64,000 nt of DNA, taken from the NCBI GenBank assembly GCA_029953675.1, contig JAMWBK010000004.1:806001-870000 (forward strand). Direction: 5' to 3'. The position numbers and the translations under genes were made by a program. Positions 1 through 9,199 of the stretch are shown here, piece by piece (position 1 is the first letter of the stretch; every line of letters starts with the position of its first letter). The notes below the pieces were generated by a model that was not told the DNA's origin, ran no database searches, and saw only the letters and a list, made by a program, of their open reading frames with translations. The stretch is from Rhodosorus marinus. Taxonomy: Eukaryota; Rhodophyta; Stylonematophyceae; Stylonematales; Stylonemataceae.

Positions 1-91
1 CATTCGCATACGCTACTACTTCCCACCACGGCGCTCTAGAGCAAAAAACCAAAAACGTAGCAGCTTCTTTCTTTCAGCAGCATGACGGCTG

Positions 92-998
92 TCATAGGCA
101 GGCAAGTCCTTGCCAGCGTATGCATAAACTTACATCTAGACATCCACCCTCATCCCCATAGTCTGATGTAGACATACACCGGCTCAGGTCATCTGGGTCG
201 AAACACTCATTTTCCGAGGCAAGGCAACAGGCACAGTTGTAGGATGTGTTGATATAGCCCTTTGGGTATAGCGGAGAATACACTCTTTAAGCGATGGAGC
301 GAGATTCCGAGAAAAGCTGATATTCTCACCTCGGAGGTTTCAGCACATGTCGAGCTCCCGAAAGCTTCCGGGGAAAGACATTCTCCTCCAGACGCGCACA
401 AGCCTGTGACGCAGCAGCTCTTTAGCATTTGGCATACTGTGATGTTGGGACCAGTGGCTTGCCTAATCACGCAGGCGCCATCTGGACCCGGATCCATTGG
501 TTTCATCTCCGCCCTGATAGTGGTTGAATCTGGTCCTTCGATGATGGCATGGGCGATGATTGATAGAGACGGGACGTCACAGCACCCAAGCTCATTTGCT
601 TGTATATCATTGGCGCAGAAGATAATGGACAGCTTTCGCACCTCAGTGTCCGCAGCAAGGCCCCTATTCGCCAAGTAATTGGTCTTGTTCTTCCGCTTTG
701 GGTAATTCACTGGTATCGGAATGAGAGACTCCTCGGCGAAGATCCCCGCCCGTACCGATACCAGGTCAGCATCGTTCGACAAGAAGGTAATCCTCACACA
801 GTTTTCCCCATCCCTCTCTTTGTTTCGAACCCGAACCTGACCAACAACTTCTCCATTGTACACGAGGTCTCGGTTAAAGCCCTCCACGAACTCCAGCGCT
901 ATGGTGGTGTCAACGTCCGCGCAGGTGTTCGGACCGAACTGTGCCGCAACGAAGGCAGCAAACAGCGGCAACACGAGGATACTGAACACCAACCTCAT
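92..998 (-). CDS. Secreted cysteine-rich protein, two exons (278 aa)
   Basis: Function not recognised. Read on the minus strand as exon 1 at 998..330 and exon 2 at 259..92, joined across a 70-nt GT-AG intron. The unspliced frame also stays open to 207, giving a 263-residue product with a less Cys-rich end. I prefer the spliced form because the donor (GAG|GTGAGA), the acceptor (CCAAAG|GGC) and the phase (0/0) all fit, and exon 2 adds several Cys residues matching the Cys-rich style of the rest. The N-terminus (MRLVFSILVLPLFAAFVAAQ) is a clear signal peptide. The mature protein has many paired Cys (for example GCCDVP, KSCCVTG), Asn-glycosylation sequons and no membrane segment, so it is probably extracellular and disulphide-bonded. 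A TATATAAA at 1194..1187 (minus) lies about 190 bp upstream of the ATG. The start is the first ATG of the open frame and begins the signal peptide. Confidence 0.7.
260..329 (-). other. Predicted intron of the Cys-rich gene
   Basis: A 70-nt stretch with GTGAGA at its 5' end (position 329) and AAAG at its 3' end (position 260). Removing it keeps the frame and swaps a 40-residue hydrophobic ending for a 55-residue Cys-rich one. It can also be read through, so alternative retention is possible. Confidence 0.55.
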
Positions 999-1186
999 TG
1001 CTGATCAGAACTCTCACAAGACAAGTTCCCACTTCCACCTCAACCCTCGCCCCAACCAAGCAAAAAGATCATACCAAAAACGGCAAAAAAATCCAAAAGC
1101 TTCTCGTTCGGCTTCCTCCCACAACCCCTGCACACCAAAATGGTCGACACCTCTCTCCTCACACACCTCGTCTACCGTTTGCGTGG

Positions 1187-1194
1187 TTTATATA
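1187..1194 (-). promoter_or_regulatory. TATA-like box of the Cys-rich gene
   Basis: TATATAAA on the minus strand, about 190 bp before the ATG at 998. It is further from the start than in the tandem array genes, implying a longer 5' leader. A short phrase (CTGCACACCAAAATGGTCG) occurs twice nearby, at about 1129 and 1318. Confidence 0.4.
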
Positions 1195-1199
1195 GACGA

Positions 1200-2829
1200 G
1201 AACAAACGGGCAGAAGTGTGTGACCAAATCAAACTCCACGGTTTTCGCTCGTTTATTTCTTTCCTGTTGGCGGGTCGTTCAGGTTGTCAATTTCTTACCC
1301 ACCTCTCCTACCCCAGCCCCTGCACACCAAAATGGTCGCCGCGCTCTGCGGGGTGGGGGAACCCTCAAACTAAATATCTTGCAACTGGTCTTTTGATTAA
1401 TAGACACCCTTAACCGGAGCTAACAGAGAGAAATTTCTCTCCAACTTCCCCGCTTCCAAGCAAGGGGATGAACCATATCGGACACAATACCTTTTCCTTT
1501 TTGGGGGTGGTGTACTTGACAACAACTCCCCATTCCTCTCCCGAAAGATTCGAGACCGGAAAAACGTTTTTTAGGAAAAATATAGACGACTTCTAGTGTA
1601 CCCAGTTCTCTGGCGTTCAGCTTAAGGCTATGTTAGTAAACTACCACTTCTCGATTGGAGGCTTTCCAAATCCTTCCTCAGCAACTCTATATCGAGCAAT
1701 TGTCTTCTAGGAGAGATCCCTGCAGAGTTTACCTTCTTATCATCTCCCTTGGGAAGAAAAAATGTCCTCTTTGAAAAAGGTTTGGAATGCTAAAAAAGCT
1801 GAACAAGTCACTATTGCAACCTTTGTTCGCATCATCTAGCCCGAGGAAAAGATGGTTTGGAAAGGGGGAGAGTGCGATGATGTGAAAACCTTTGATAGGA
1901 ACTTGCGAGCTCACATCCAACCCGATGAGGAAGGCCAGCAATCAGATCGCCATACTGATTCTCTGAGTGGCAAAGCAGACAAGCTACACCACCACCCCCT
2001 CAAAAAAAAAACAACAGCATTTTTGTGTTTTTTTTGCAAGGTTCTCCAAAATCTTGTTGCTAATCTGTGTCTTGTCTTATATTTTGCCAATCTGTTTCAA
2101 CCCCGAAAGAAAATGAGGAATCGAAGTTGAATATCAAAAAAATGGAGTGGAGGGGGCGGAGGCGGTTGGGGGGGAGAGATTGGAAGGGAGAGTGCTTTTG
2201 CGGCTGTGGAATGAAGTTTGTCTTTTTTTTTTTTTCCGAGGGGAGGAGGAAAAGAGCAGATTTACTGGCGTTCTCCTGTTTGCTCTTGACTCGTCCCCTG
2301 GGCTGTGTGGAGAGGGGAGAGCACCTCCGTCCTCTAACCGGCTGGCCTGTCTCTATGATCGAAGTACCTCATTCAAGGCTAAGGGGGGGAGGGGGCGGGG
2401 GTTACTGCTACTCGCATCGTATTTGGTTGAAAATTTTCTTGGCTCTCTTCTCCTGAAGAGATTTGCTTTCATATCTTAACTACTCGGCCGTCGATTGCCC
2501 TGAGCAGAAGGGAGGAGTACGCGCCTTTGTTTCTGTGAAAGGGGTACCCCATAGCATCTGACTCCTCTTTTCTTCTAATTCTTTCACATCCGTGTGGTGG
2601 GGTGCTGGGTTGCATCCACCTCGTCCGTCTTGTTGAGGGTCTCGAGCTTCTCGGGCTTCTCCGGTTTACAAGAAATTTACAAGACAAGACGCTTCGAGAG
2701 CGTCTTGTCTTGTGGAGGCCTTCATCGAGGTCCTTGCATAGGCTGTTCCAGTTTACGTTCTTGTCTTTATGCGCATAGTACATGAACTCGCTGTACTCTG
2801 CGAAACAGTCATATAAGGTGGGCCATGTA
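1200..2829. other. Gene-free stretch with homopolymer runs
   Basis: I see no supported gene. The open frames are short and lack any recognisable domain. The stretch holds purine-rich and poly-T runs near 2150-2240 and a G-rich run near 2380-2402. It also has a perfect 15-bp hairpin at 2679-2713, listed separately. Confidence 0.6.
2679..2713. repeat. Perfect 15-bp hairpin, 5-nt loop
   Basis: The arm ACAAGACAAGACGCT at 2679-2693 pairs exactly with 2699-2713 across the loop TCGAG. It is one of several such short-loop inverted repeats in the window. It is not next to a recognised gene end, so I do not call it a terminator. Confidence 0.85.
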
Positions 2830-3112
2830 TTCCCCAGGCATTCGTGCTTCGACTCTTAGCTCATCGCCTGGTACCCCCCCCCTCTGGTCATTTATAGTGC
2901 TTTGGTTTATGGATTCCGTAGGTTCTCGTTGGCTTCGGGAATTGTTCCGCGACCGCCCTGACCGTCTGTCCTCGTTATTTACCCGTTTAAGTTTCTTGCT
3001 GTGGCGTATGAACGCTGCTTTGATGTTGGATGCGCGCGATCATCGCCGCTTCGGCTTTCTTTTCCCCTCGGGGACTTTCTTTCAGCCTCCGATCAAACCG
3101 ATTCATTCAATA
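2830..3112 (+). mobile_element. Non-LTR family B, 3' fragment
   Basis: A 5'-truncated copy carrying only the last roughly 90 codons of the family B polyprotein, with at least one frame disruption. It includes the conserved stretch RWLRELFRDRPDRLSSLFTR followed by FLLWRMNAALML. Downstream is the family's usual 3' tail: T-rich, TTTCAGCCTCCGAT(C/T)AAAC, then ATTCATTC. A dead insertion. Confidence 0.75.
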
Positions 3113-3991
3113 GAAGGTGCTGATGTTCGATTGACGACGAAGGTGACGTCTTTCGAACAATAGATTTGTACCCTATGTTGTATTTTAGGACGTCTTATCG
3201 AAATTATTTTCCCAAGACAATCAATAAATAAGCAATATTTCTAAAACTAAGGACAATTGGCGTAAACATAATCAAAATAGTGGACGTAGACCCAAAAAAT
3301 ATCCGAGAAAATTGAGAAATCTCCTCCTCAGTCAACATATCACAATATTGATTGCAATTCATGGACACGTGGTCATGATCTGTTCTCACCAAAAAAATCC
3401 GCACCCTTTTTGTTTTTGTTTTTTCATGTCTCCAACCAAAAACTGCGACATGTTTTAGGAAAACTCCGTATTAGTAGGATTGTTCTAATAAATCTTATAT
3501 TGGCTATTTTTATTAGACGCGTCCGATTTAAAACAGACGTACATCGTATTTAATAAACGAAGAAAACGTCCAGTAAGTTGTATGTTAATATTTAAAAAAC
3601 CTGTCCGTTAAAGGGTTCACCTTGTGATACATATTTTGAGTATTTTTGGCCCATATATGCGAGGTGATTTTCGTTTATTCAATAGTATGCCTACTAACTA
3701 GTATACTAGAATATTTTATCAGAGAAAACTTGACTTACCTAGTTTTAGACCTGATGGAATGGGACTCTAAAGCAATGTTAAGGAGGGAATCGGGCAGTAG
3801 GATGTGGCAGTTTGGTAATGGATGGGAGCCGGATGATACGTTGGTACGCATCAAGGACGATAACAGAGAGAGTACAAGTGCTTAGGCGGTTTAGGAGCTT
3901 CTAGAGATTCTGGGCTCAGCTCCTGCTGTCTTGTGAGCTGTGGGAGTGGAATGCGAGTTGGTTGTGTTGTTTGGTTTTGGTCTGTTGAAAA
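3113..3991. other. AT-rich gene-free stretch
   Basis: No supported gene. It is AT-rich and runs straight into a gag relic, so part of it may be the leader or LTR of that Copia-type element. I found no second LTR copy in the window to prove this. Confidence 0.45.
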
Positions 3992-4720
3992 ATGGGGCTG
4001 GAGGCGGGCGGTGATGAGGTATCGGGAGGAGAATACTTCTTGGAATGCCCTAAGCTAAATGCTCCTGAACACTATCTATATTGGCGATCGCAAGTGAAGG
4101 ATCGACTGTTCTTGGCGCATTTGAGAGACGCCGTCTTCCCGACGCCGGAGGTTACTGTATCTCCTGCGACGAAGGAGACTGCGGCATCCTGTCTACGAGT
4201 AACTCTTGGGCCAAGCTGGCACCGTCGCTGGAGATGATGAGAAGGACCCGACTGTAATCTGGAAGAAGCTGGAGTATTTCTTCTTTGAAAAGGATGACTT
4301 TGCGAAAATGCAGTTCGAAAAGGAGTTAGGAAATTTAAGGCTAGGGTGGAATCAACCCCTAGGGGAGGTGATCGTGTTGGTGAATGAGCTTCATTACCGA
4401 ATATCGGCAATCCGAGGTTTTGATTACACCCCCCGTGAAAATTTATATCACGTCCAACATGTACTGCAGAATCGGCCTGTGTACGATCCTGCATTCAAGT
4501 CCTTACGTTTCTACGAACCGGTGGTGTTAACATGGGGCATCATCGTGGAAACCCTCCGGCATGTGACTGCTTTCGATACTGTGCGTAGACAACAAGGTAG
4601 AGCTGGGGGATTCCGGTGATGTGATGGTTGTGGCAAGACTGATCACACTAACCGGGAATACTGGGCGGGTAGGAAGTGTTGTCGCTGTAGAGATAGGTCA
4701 TGGAAAGGCACGACGTCCGA
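3992..4720 (+). mobile_element. Copia-type gag relic
   Basis: Starts with a gag-like frame at 3992-4237 (LNAPEHYLYWRSQVKDRLF). After a frameshift near 4210 it continues to 4619 with a capsid-like helical segment (IWKKLEYFFFEKDDFAKMQF). After a stop comes CDGCGKTDHTNREYW, a CCHC zinc-knuckle pattern with the last Cys replaced by Trp, then CCRCR. This order (gag capsid, then knuckle) is typical of Ty1/Copia Gag. The frameshift, the stop and the missing knuckle Cys show that it is dead. No protease, integrase or reverse transcriptase follows, so the element is truncated. Confidence 0.65.
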
Positions 4721-5386
4721 ACCGCAAGTAGAGTATGGGGAGCTCTGTTAGACATACATTAGACCGCTTCAGGAGACAACTACTTCTCGAGGGGAGATTT
4801 ACAGGCAGGAAGATGTAAGCCACCGTGGGTGGCAAGATGGAAGAGCGGATGAAGCAAACAGATGACGATGTAAATCCCACGGATATTCTGATCGGTAGTG
4901 GAGCGTGAATAAGGTCGTTTTGCCGGAGCTGAAGAAGGCATCCTCCAGGGGAGTTAATCCTGGTAAATAAGTTGGCCGCTGCGCCCCTCTCGTCCGCGGA
5001 TACCGAGCCTGCAGTCCGTGTCTGTCAATACGCGACTCACAGCGGCGTATTAGTCAACAAACTAGACCGCTCATCTGGGCGTCGCTTACCCAGCTCTTAG
5101 AACCAGCACAGTTATTGTCGTACTAGCACACAGGTAGATTAACCGCTGATCTAGGGCTTTCTGTCTTGTTGGGACGTTATTTTGAGAGTTGGAACATAGG
5201 TATAGAAGGTCAAGCGGGCATAGAAATATCCCATCAGAAGTGCGGACTTGCCTCCCTGGCCGGTGAAGGCGTAAAGCATGCTTGGGCAAGGCACTGCTGT
5301 CGCGTTGCTTACTAAAAAACGCGCTTAGATGCTTTCCATTTGCTAATGAGGTAGTTCTTTAGGGACGACCTTGCACAGTACGATTT
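4721..5386. other. Gene-free stretch between gag relic and large gene
   Basis: I see nothing recognisable here. The first 200 bases may be further decayed retroelement. The rest is the 3' flank of the large minus-strand gene. Confidence 0.5.
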
Positions 5387-8300
5387 TTATTGACAGTCGT
5401 GCGGGTAGGTGCTAGCTACTCGAAGTTTGGTGGGACACGTGTTCGTCAACAACACCGTTTCTGTCGGCACAGGTTCACCATCGGTATGATTGATACTCAA
5501 TATGGCTTTGGAGGCGTTGATGGCCATCGTTATTCCACTGCTATGCTCCCCGTCGACGGCGTCGTGATATTCAGCCCACTCCCACTCGACTCGGATTGTT
5601 TCTGGGAGCTTCGTTTGGTCTTCGGTAATGTACTTGATGCTGATCCTGCATGCCTTGGTTCGGGTCCCATCCTTCGTGACATACTCCTCCAAGCGCTCCG
5701 CTGATACCGAGTAGGAAGAACACTTCAACCCTTTGCCGCGCAGGTTTCGGCTATGACGAGTGGCTGGCGTTGACTTTTCGATGGTCGAGGAACACATGAC
5801 CGGATCGGGCTGATTAGAGATCGGCGCTATGTAGAAATCCGTTGCTGGCACGTAGTATCCCGTGTAGTACACTCGAACGTTGTCCACCTTCTCAAGGAGG
5901 CCAATGTCTGTTGCAACCCTATAGTGGCTAAAAGGGCTTACTCTCAGGTACGTCTTTGAGCTGCCGAGATCTGCCTTCTGCGAGATGTTCGTAGAGCTCA
6001 TCCAGCTGCGGACCTTCTCGTACTCATCTGGAGGAGCCACACCGTGGTAGATGAACCGTAGGTTGCGGTCCGCGTGCGTGAACTTCTTCGTGCTGTAGGG
6101 ATGCGTTGAGTCCTTTCCGCTTTTGTAAGCTGGGTTCTCCATCGCTCGAACGACCCCGGAAGTAGCCTGATGTATGATGTCAACTCGTTTGCTTGAGTTA
6201 CCTGGTGCACCATCCAAAACGACGTAAATGCTGTCCATGCTGACCAGCGGGAAGAACTGCTCGCTATTTTCGCCTGGTCCCCGGTTGAAGATCGGCTCCG
6301 TGGGATCCAGACAGAAGTTGATGATGCCAGTCGTCTTGAACTCCTGCCATCGATCAGCGCCCACGGTCTCCTCGTTCAACTCTAGCGGGCCCCAGTAGGA
6401 CAACCAGTGCACCAGTTGCTTGTCCGTGTAGGTGCTCGTGTGCCACTGTGACAGTGAATTCTTCAGCTGCAACAAGGCGTCCGCTGCGCACTTGAAGAAC
6501 ATGCTACCCGAGTCCTTGAGAATGGATGTCTCCCACCGGCAGTTTGCAAAAGCCAACGAGGACAAGGTCCCCTCTTTCGCCGCTCCCATCATGAGGTAGC
6601 TCCGTGCGTTGAGGATGAGACCGAGCTTCTTCGAGAATTCGTCAACCATCATGTTGTATGTCTCCTGGTGCACGTTGACTACAGCGATCGATGCAGGGTT
6701 GACGACGTTCTGTTGAAGCTGAGTGAGTGTGGTCTGTGCGACCTGCTCCAGGTACAGCTTCTTCGCAGTGACTCGGTCAAAGTACACCTTAATTGCCGTG
6801 TACACTGCAAGCAGGTCGTTGCGTTGCGTGACCCACATCTGGAGCGTATCAAAGTTGCGGAAAAAGTTTTGCGCCTGTCCCGTGCAGGCAGATTTCATGC
6901 TGTTGACCTTGTTAGTAATCTCAGACTTGGCCATGTCGATCTTTGCTTTCTTGTAGTCATCCTGCGCCTTTGCCATTTTCTCGTAGATACCCTGTGCATC
7001 TTCGTAGTTCTTTGCGCGGTATACGCCCGACAAAGCGTTCTGCAGTTCTCCGGTGTAATCGTCCAGAGAACTCTGATCTCCACTGATGAGCTTCATGCTC
7101 GACTCGTACGGCGCCCAGTTCGCGGATTGCCCTGGCCCAGGAATAATCTTTTCAAGGCTGTTGATCAATCCCGGAATTAACGCGAACTTGTACCCCGATG
7201 CTGCCTCGATTCCTTTGAACCAGCCTTCACCGCTGGCTACTACTTGGGAGGCCTTGCCGATGAGCTTAGTCGCTCCAAACCCGAAGTCAGCCACGGTCGT
7301 GAAGAAAGAGATGAACTCCATCGCGGTCTTGAACTTGAGGATCGCTTTAGCTTTCTCCCAGCACGCGTCCAACTCGAGTTCATCATCTCCGAGCCTCATC
7401 TGGACCAGATGAATATTGAGAGCGACAGCATCCAACGTCTTGTTCATCTGCTGCATCGTTGTGAGGAGCTCGTTCTGCAGTTTTGTCTGAGCCTGAACAC
7501 CCACTAGAGAGCTCTTAGTAGCTTCGGCGAGAATCTTTTCAGACGTCTGGGTATCATTGACGTTCTTTGCGTATTCATCATAGTAACCCTCCACCTCTTG
7601 GGCGAGTACTCGAAAGCTGTCCAAGTCATCGAGCTGTGACTCGAAGCTCTTGGTCGATACTTCGCCGAGAGATGAGCCGCTAGGTGCGCTCACCCTGTTG
7701 ATGCTGTTGATCAAAGTCCTGGCCTTGTTCACGTAAGAGGAGAACACCTTCTTTTCCCCGGCATCGGAGATTCTATTGGCGTTCAACTGGGCATTGTGCA
7801 TTATATCGCTCACAGATTGGAGTATTAGGTTGTACGTGTTCTGAGCCGCTTCATCGTCGTCCGTGAAGGCCAGCGAGTTTAGCATGTTCTCGGAAAGTTC
7901 GAGCCCGAAACCAAGGTACTCCGCTGGCTCAGGGAAGTGCAAGTCGGCCCATTGCTGCGGTTTTTCGAATTTGTTCTGATCTTCCGGATGTCCCTGAGCG
8001 TTGGTCGTCGCTCGTACGAACATGGGCCTGACGTAGCCGCTCGCGGTTCCGTTGGTCCCTGGGGGACCTTGCACTCCTCCCACACCAACGGCCTTGACAG
8101 AGTACATGCCCTTGTACTCGACAAGGAAAAAAGAGTCCTTTTTATAGGTCGTGCACAGCGCGTTGGGGTTGTTCACACCACCACCTCCACCATCACCTCC
8201 AGGTCCCCCTGAACCCGGCTTTCCGTAGCTCGACGACGATTCCAGTAATTTGTACGCTTCCTCGTTACTTATCAGCCTCTCACCCGCTCCACTCACAGAA

Positions 8301-9199
8301 TTTGAATACACAGATACCCATCCGGGGTGGGCACCATTGCCACCTGGTCCACCGGGACCTCCTGGGCCCCCAGATCCCCCCTCACCGGCCTGGTACTTTG
8401 CACATCTGGTATAGCCTTGAAAAGGCCTAGCATCACAGTCCTTGCAGCATTGTGGATCGTTCGATGAACCACTAGCTGTTCTGTGGAAACTACAGCTCAC
8501 TCCGTCCGATCCCTTTCCTCCCTGCTGTCCCGGACCCCCTTTTCCACCCGGTGTCCCAGGGCTTCCGTCGTTGAGGAACAACATCCTGTGCGCCCCCCCA
8601 TGCAGCGAGGTCAGGTTGAGGTGTTTTGATATGAAGATGGCGTTCCCACCAGGCCATCCATCCTTTCCGGGCAATCCGGGAGCTCCCGTTCCACCAGTAA
8701 TTCCCTGCTGTCCCAGGAAACGGGGTCTAGGCCCGGGAGACGGGGCTTGGGGCGGAACTAATGGGGGGTCGGCTTCACGTGGGGGCCCTCTCATGTCCAG
8801 AGAGAACGACCCGTCCGTCTGAACGTCGATGATCGAGGCAAAAACGTATAGACTGGAACCTCGAATGTTCGCGCTCACTCCAGCCTTTCCCTTTATCATA
8901 ACGTAGAATCCATAGATTTGCACCGTCGTGTTAGTTCCCAGCAGCATCGTGGTGTCCGTGTCATTCTTGGAGAAGTCGAGGATGTAAAAGTACGGCGCGT
9001 AGATTGTCAATGTATTATGCGAATCCTTAGTGACCACCGAAGACTTCACGTCGACTGCCATATTGCAGATCTCACTAGACAGTCCCCAACCCTCGCATGC
9101 ATCGGTCGGAGACGTACTTGCAGCGACCCCTGGGTGCATAGAAATCCACAACACCATAGCACCACAGACAACAGCCCGCAACATCTTCAAACGTATCAT
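5387..9199 (-). CDS. Large secreted protein with collagen-like Gly-rich segments (1270 aa)
   Basis: Function not recognised. It is a single uninterrupted exon. The N-terminus (MIRLKMLRAVVCGAMVLWIS) is a signal peptide ending near residue 28. Residues 60-135 contain several short strand-like segments (LTIYAPYFYIL, VQIYGFYVMI, LYVFASIIDV). Gly-rich, partly Gly-X-Y tracts follow at about 163-186, 212-234, 272-291, 326-341 and 373-385, separated by non-repetitive pieces, one with a CCKDC cluster near 251-255. Residues 400-900 are rich in Ala, Lys, Glu, Gln and Leu and look helical or coiled coil. The last 370 residues look globular, with Asn-glycosylation sequons and paired Cys. The layout suggests an extracellular matrix or wall-associated protein. 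The Gly-X-Y tracts are too short for a long collagen rod. ATG 9199 is the first in frame, and a second ATG five codons later would keep the signal peptide. Confidence 0.8.
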   Translation of the reverse strand: MIRLKMLRAVVCGAMVLWISMHPGVAASTSPTDACEGWGLSSEICNMAVDVKSSVVTKDSHNTLTIYAPYFYILDFSKNDTDTTMLLGTNTTVQIYGFYVMIKGKAGVSANIRGSSLYVFASIIDVQTDGSFSLDMRGPPREADPPLVPPQAPSPGPRPRFLGQQGITGGTGAPGLPGKDGWPGGNAIFISKHLNLTSLHGGAHRMLFLNDGSPGTPGGKGGPGQQGGKGSDGVSCSFHRTASGSSNDPQCCKDCDARPFQGYTRCAKYQAGEGGSGGPGGPGGPGGNGAHPGWVSVYSNSVSGAGERLISNEEAYKLLESSSSYGKPGSGGPGGDGGGGGVNNPNALCTTYKKDSFFLVEYKGMYSVKAVGVGGVQGPPGTNGTASGYVRPMFVRATTNAQGHPEDQNKFEKPQQWADLHFPEPAEYLGFGLELSENMLNSLAFTDDDEAAQNTYNLILQSVSDIMHNAQLNANRISDAGEKKVFSSYVNKARTLINSINRVSAPSGSSLGEVSTKSFESQLDDLDSFRVLAQEVEGYYDEYAKNVNDTQTSEKILAEATKSSLVGVQAQTKLQNELLTTMQQMNKTLDAVALNIHLVQMRLGDDELELDACWEKAKAILKFKTAMEFISFFTTVADFGFGATKLIGKASQVVASGEGWFKGIEAASGYKFALIPGLINSLEKIIPGPGQSANWAPYESSMKLISGDQSSLDDYTGELQNALSGVYRAKNYEDAQGIYEKMAKAQDDYKKAKIDMAKSEITNKVNSMKSACTGQAQNFFRNFDTLQMWVTQRNDLLAVYTAIKVYFDRVTAKKLYLEQVAQTTLTQLQQNVVNPASIAVVNVHQETYNMMVDEFSKKLGLILNARSYLMMGAAKEGTLSSLAFANCRWETSILKDSGSMFFKCAADALLQLKNSLSQWHTSTYTDKQLVHWLSYWGPLELNEETVGADRWQEFKTTGIINFCLDPTEPIFNRGPGENSEQFFPLVSMDSIYVVLDGAPGNSSKRVDIIHQATSGVVRAMENPAYKSGKDSTHPYSTKKFTHADRNLRFIYHGVAPPDEYEKVRSWMSSTNISQKADLGSSKTYLRVSPFSHYRVATDIGLLEKVDNVRVYYTGYYVPATDFYIAPISNQPDPVMCSSTIEKSTPATRHSRNLRGKGLKCSSYSVSAERLEEYVTKDGTRTKACRISIKYITEDQTKLPETIRVEWEWAEYHDAVDGEHSSGITMAINASKAILSINHTDGEPVPTETVLLTNTCPTKLRVASTYPHDCQ

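Noticed and set aside
6668-8822. Several plus-strand frames opposite the 1270-residue gene, some rich in Pro
   Set aside because: The Pro runs are the complement of the Gly codons in the collagen-like tracts.
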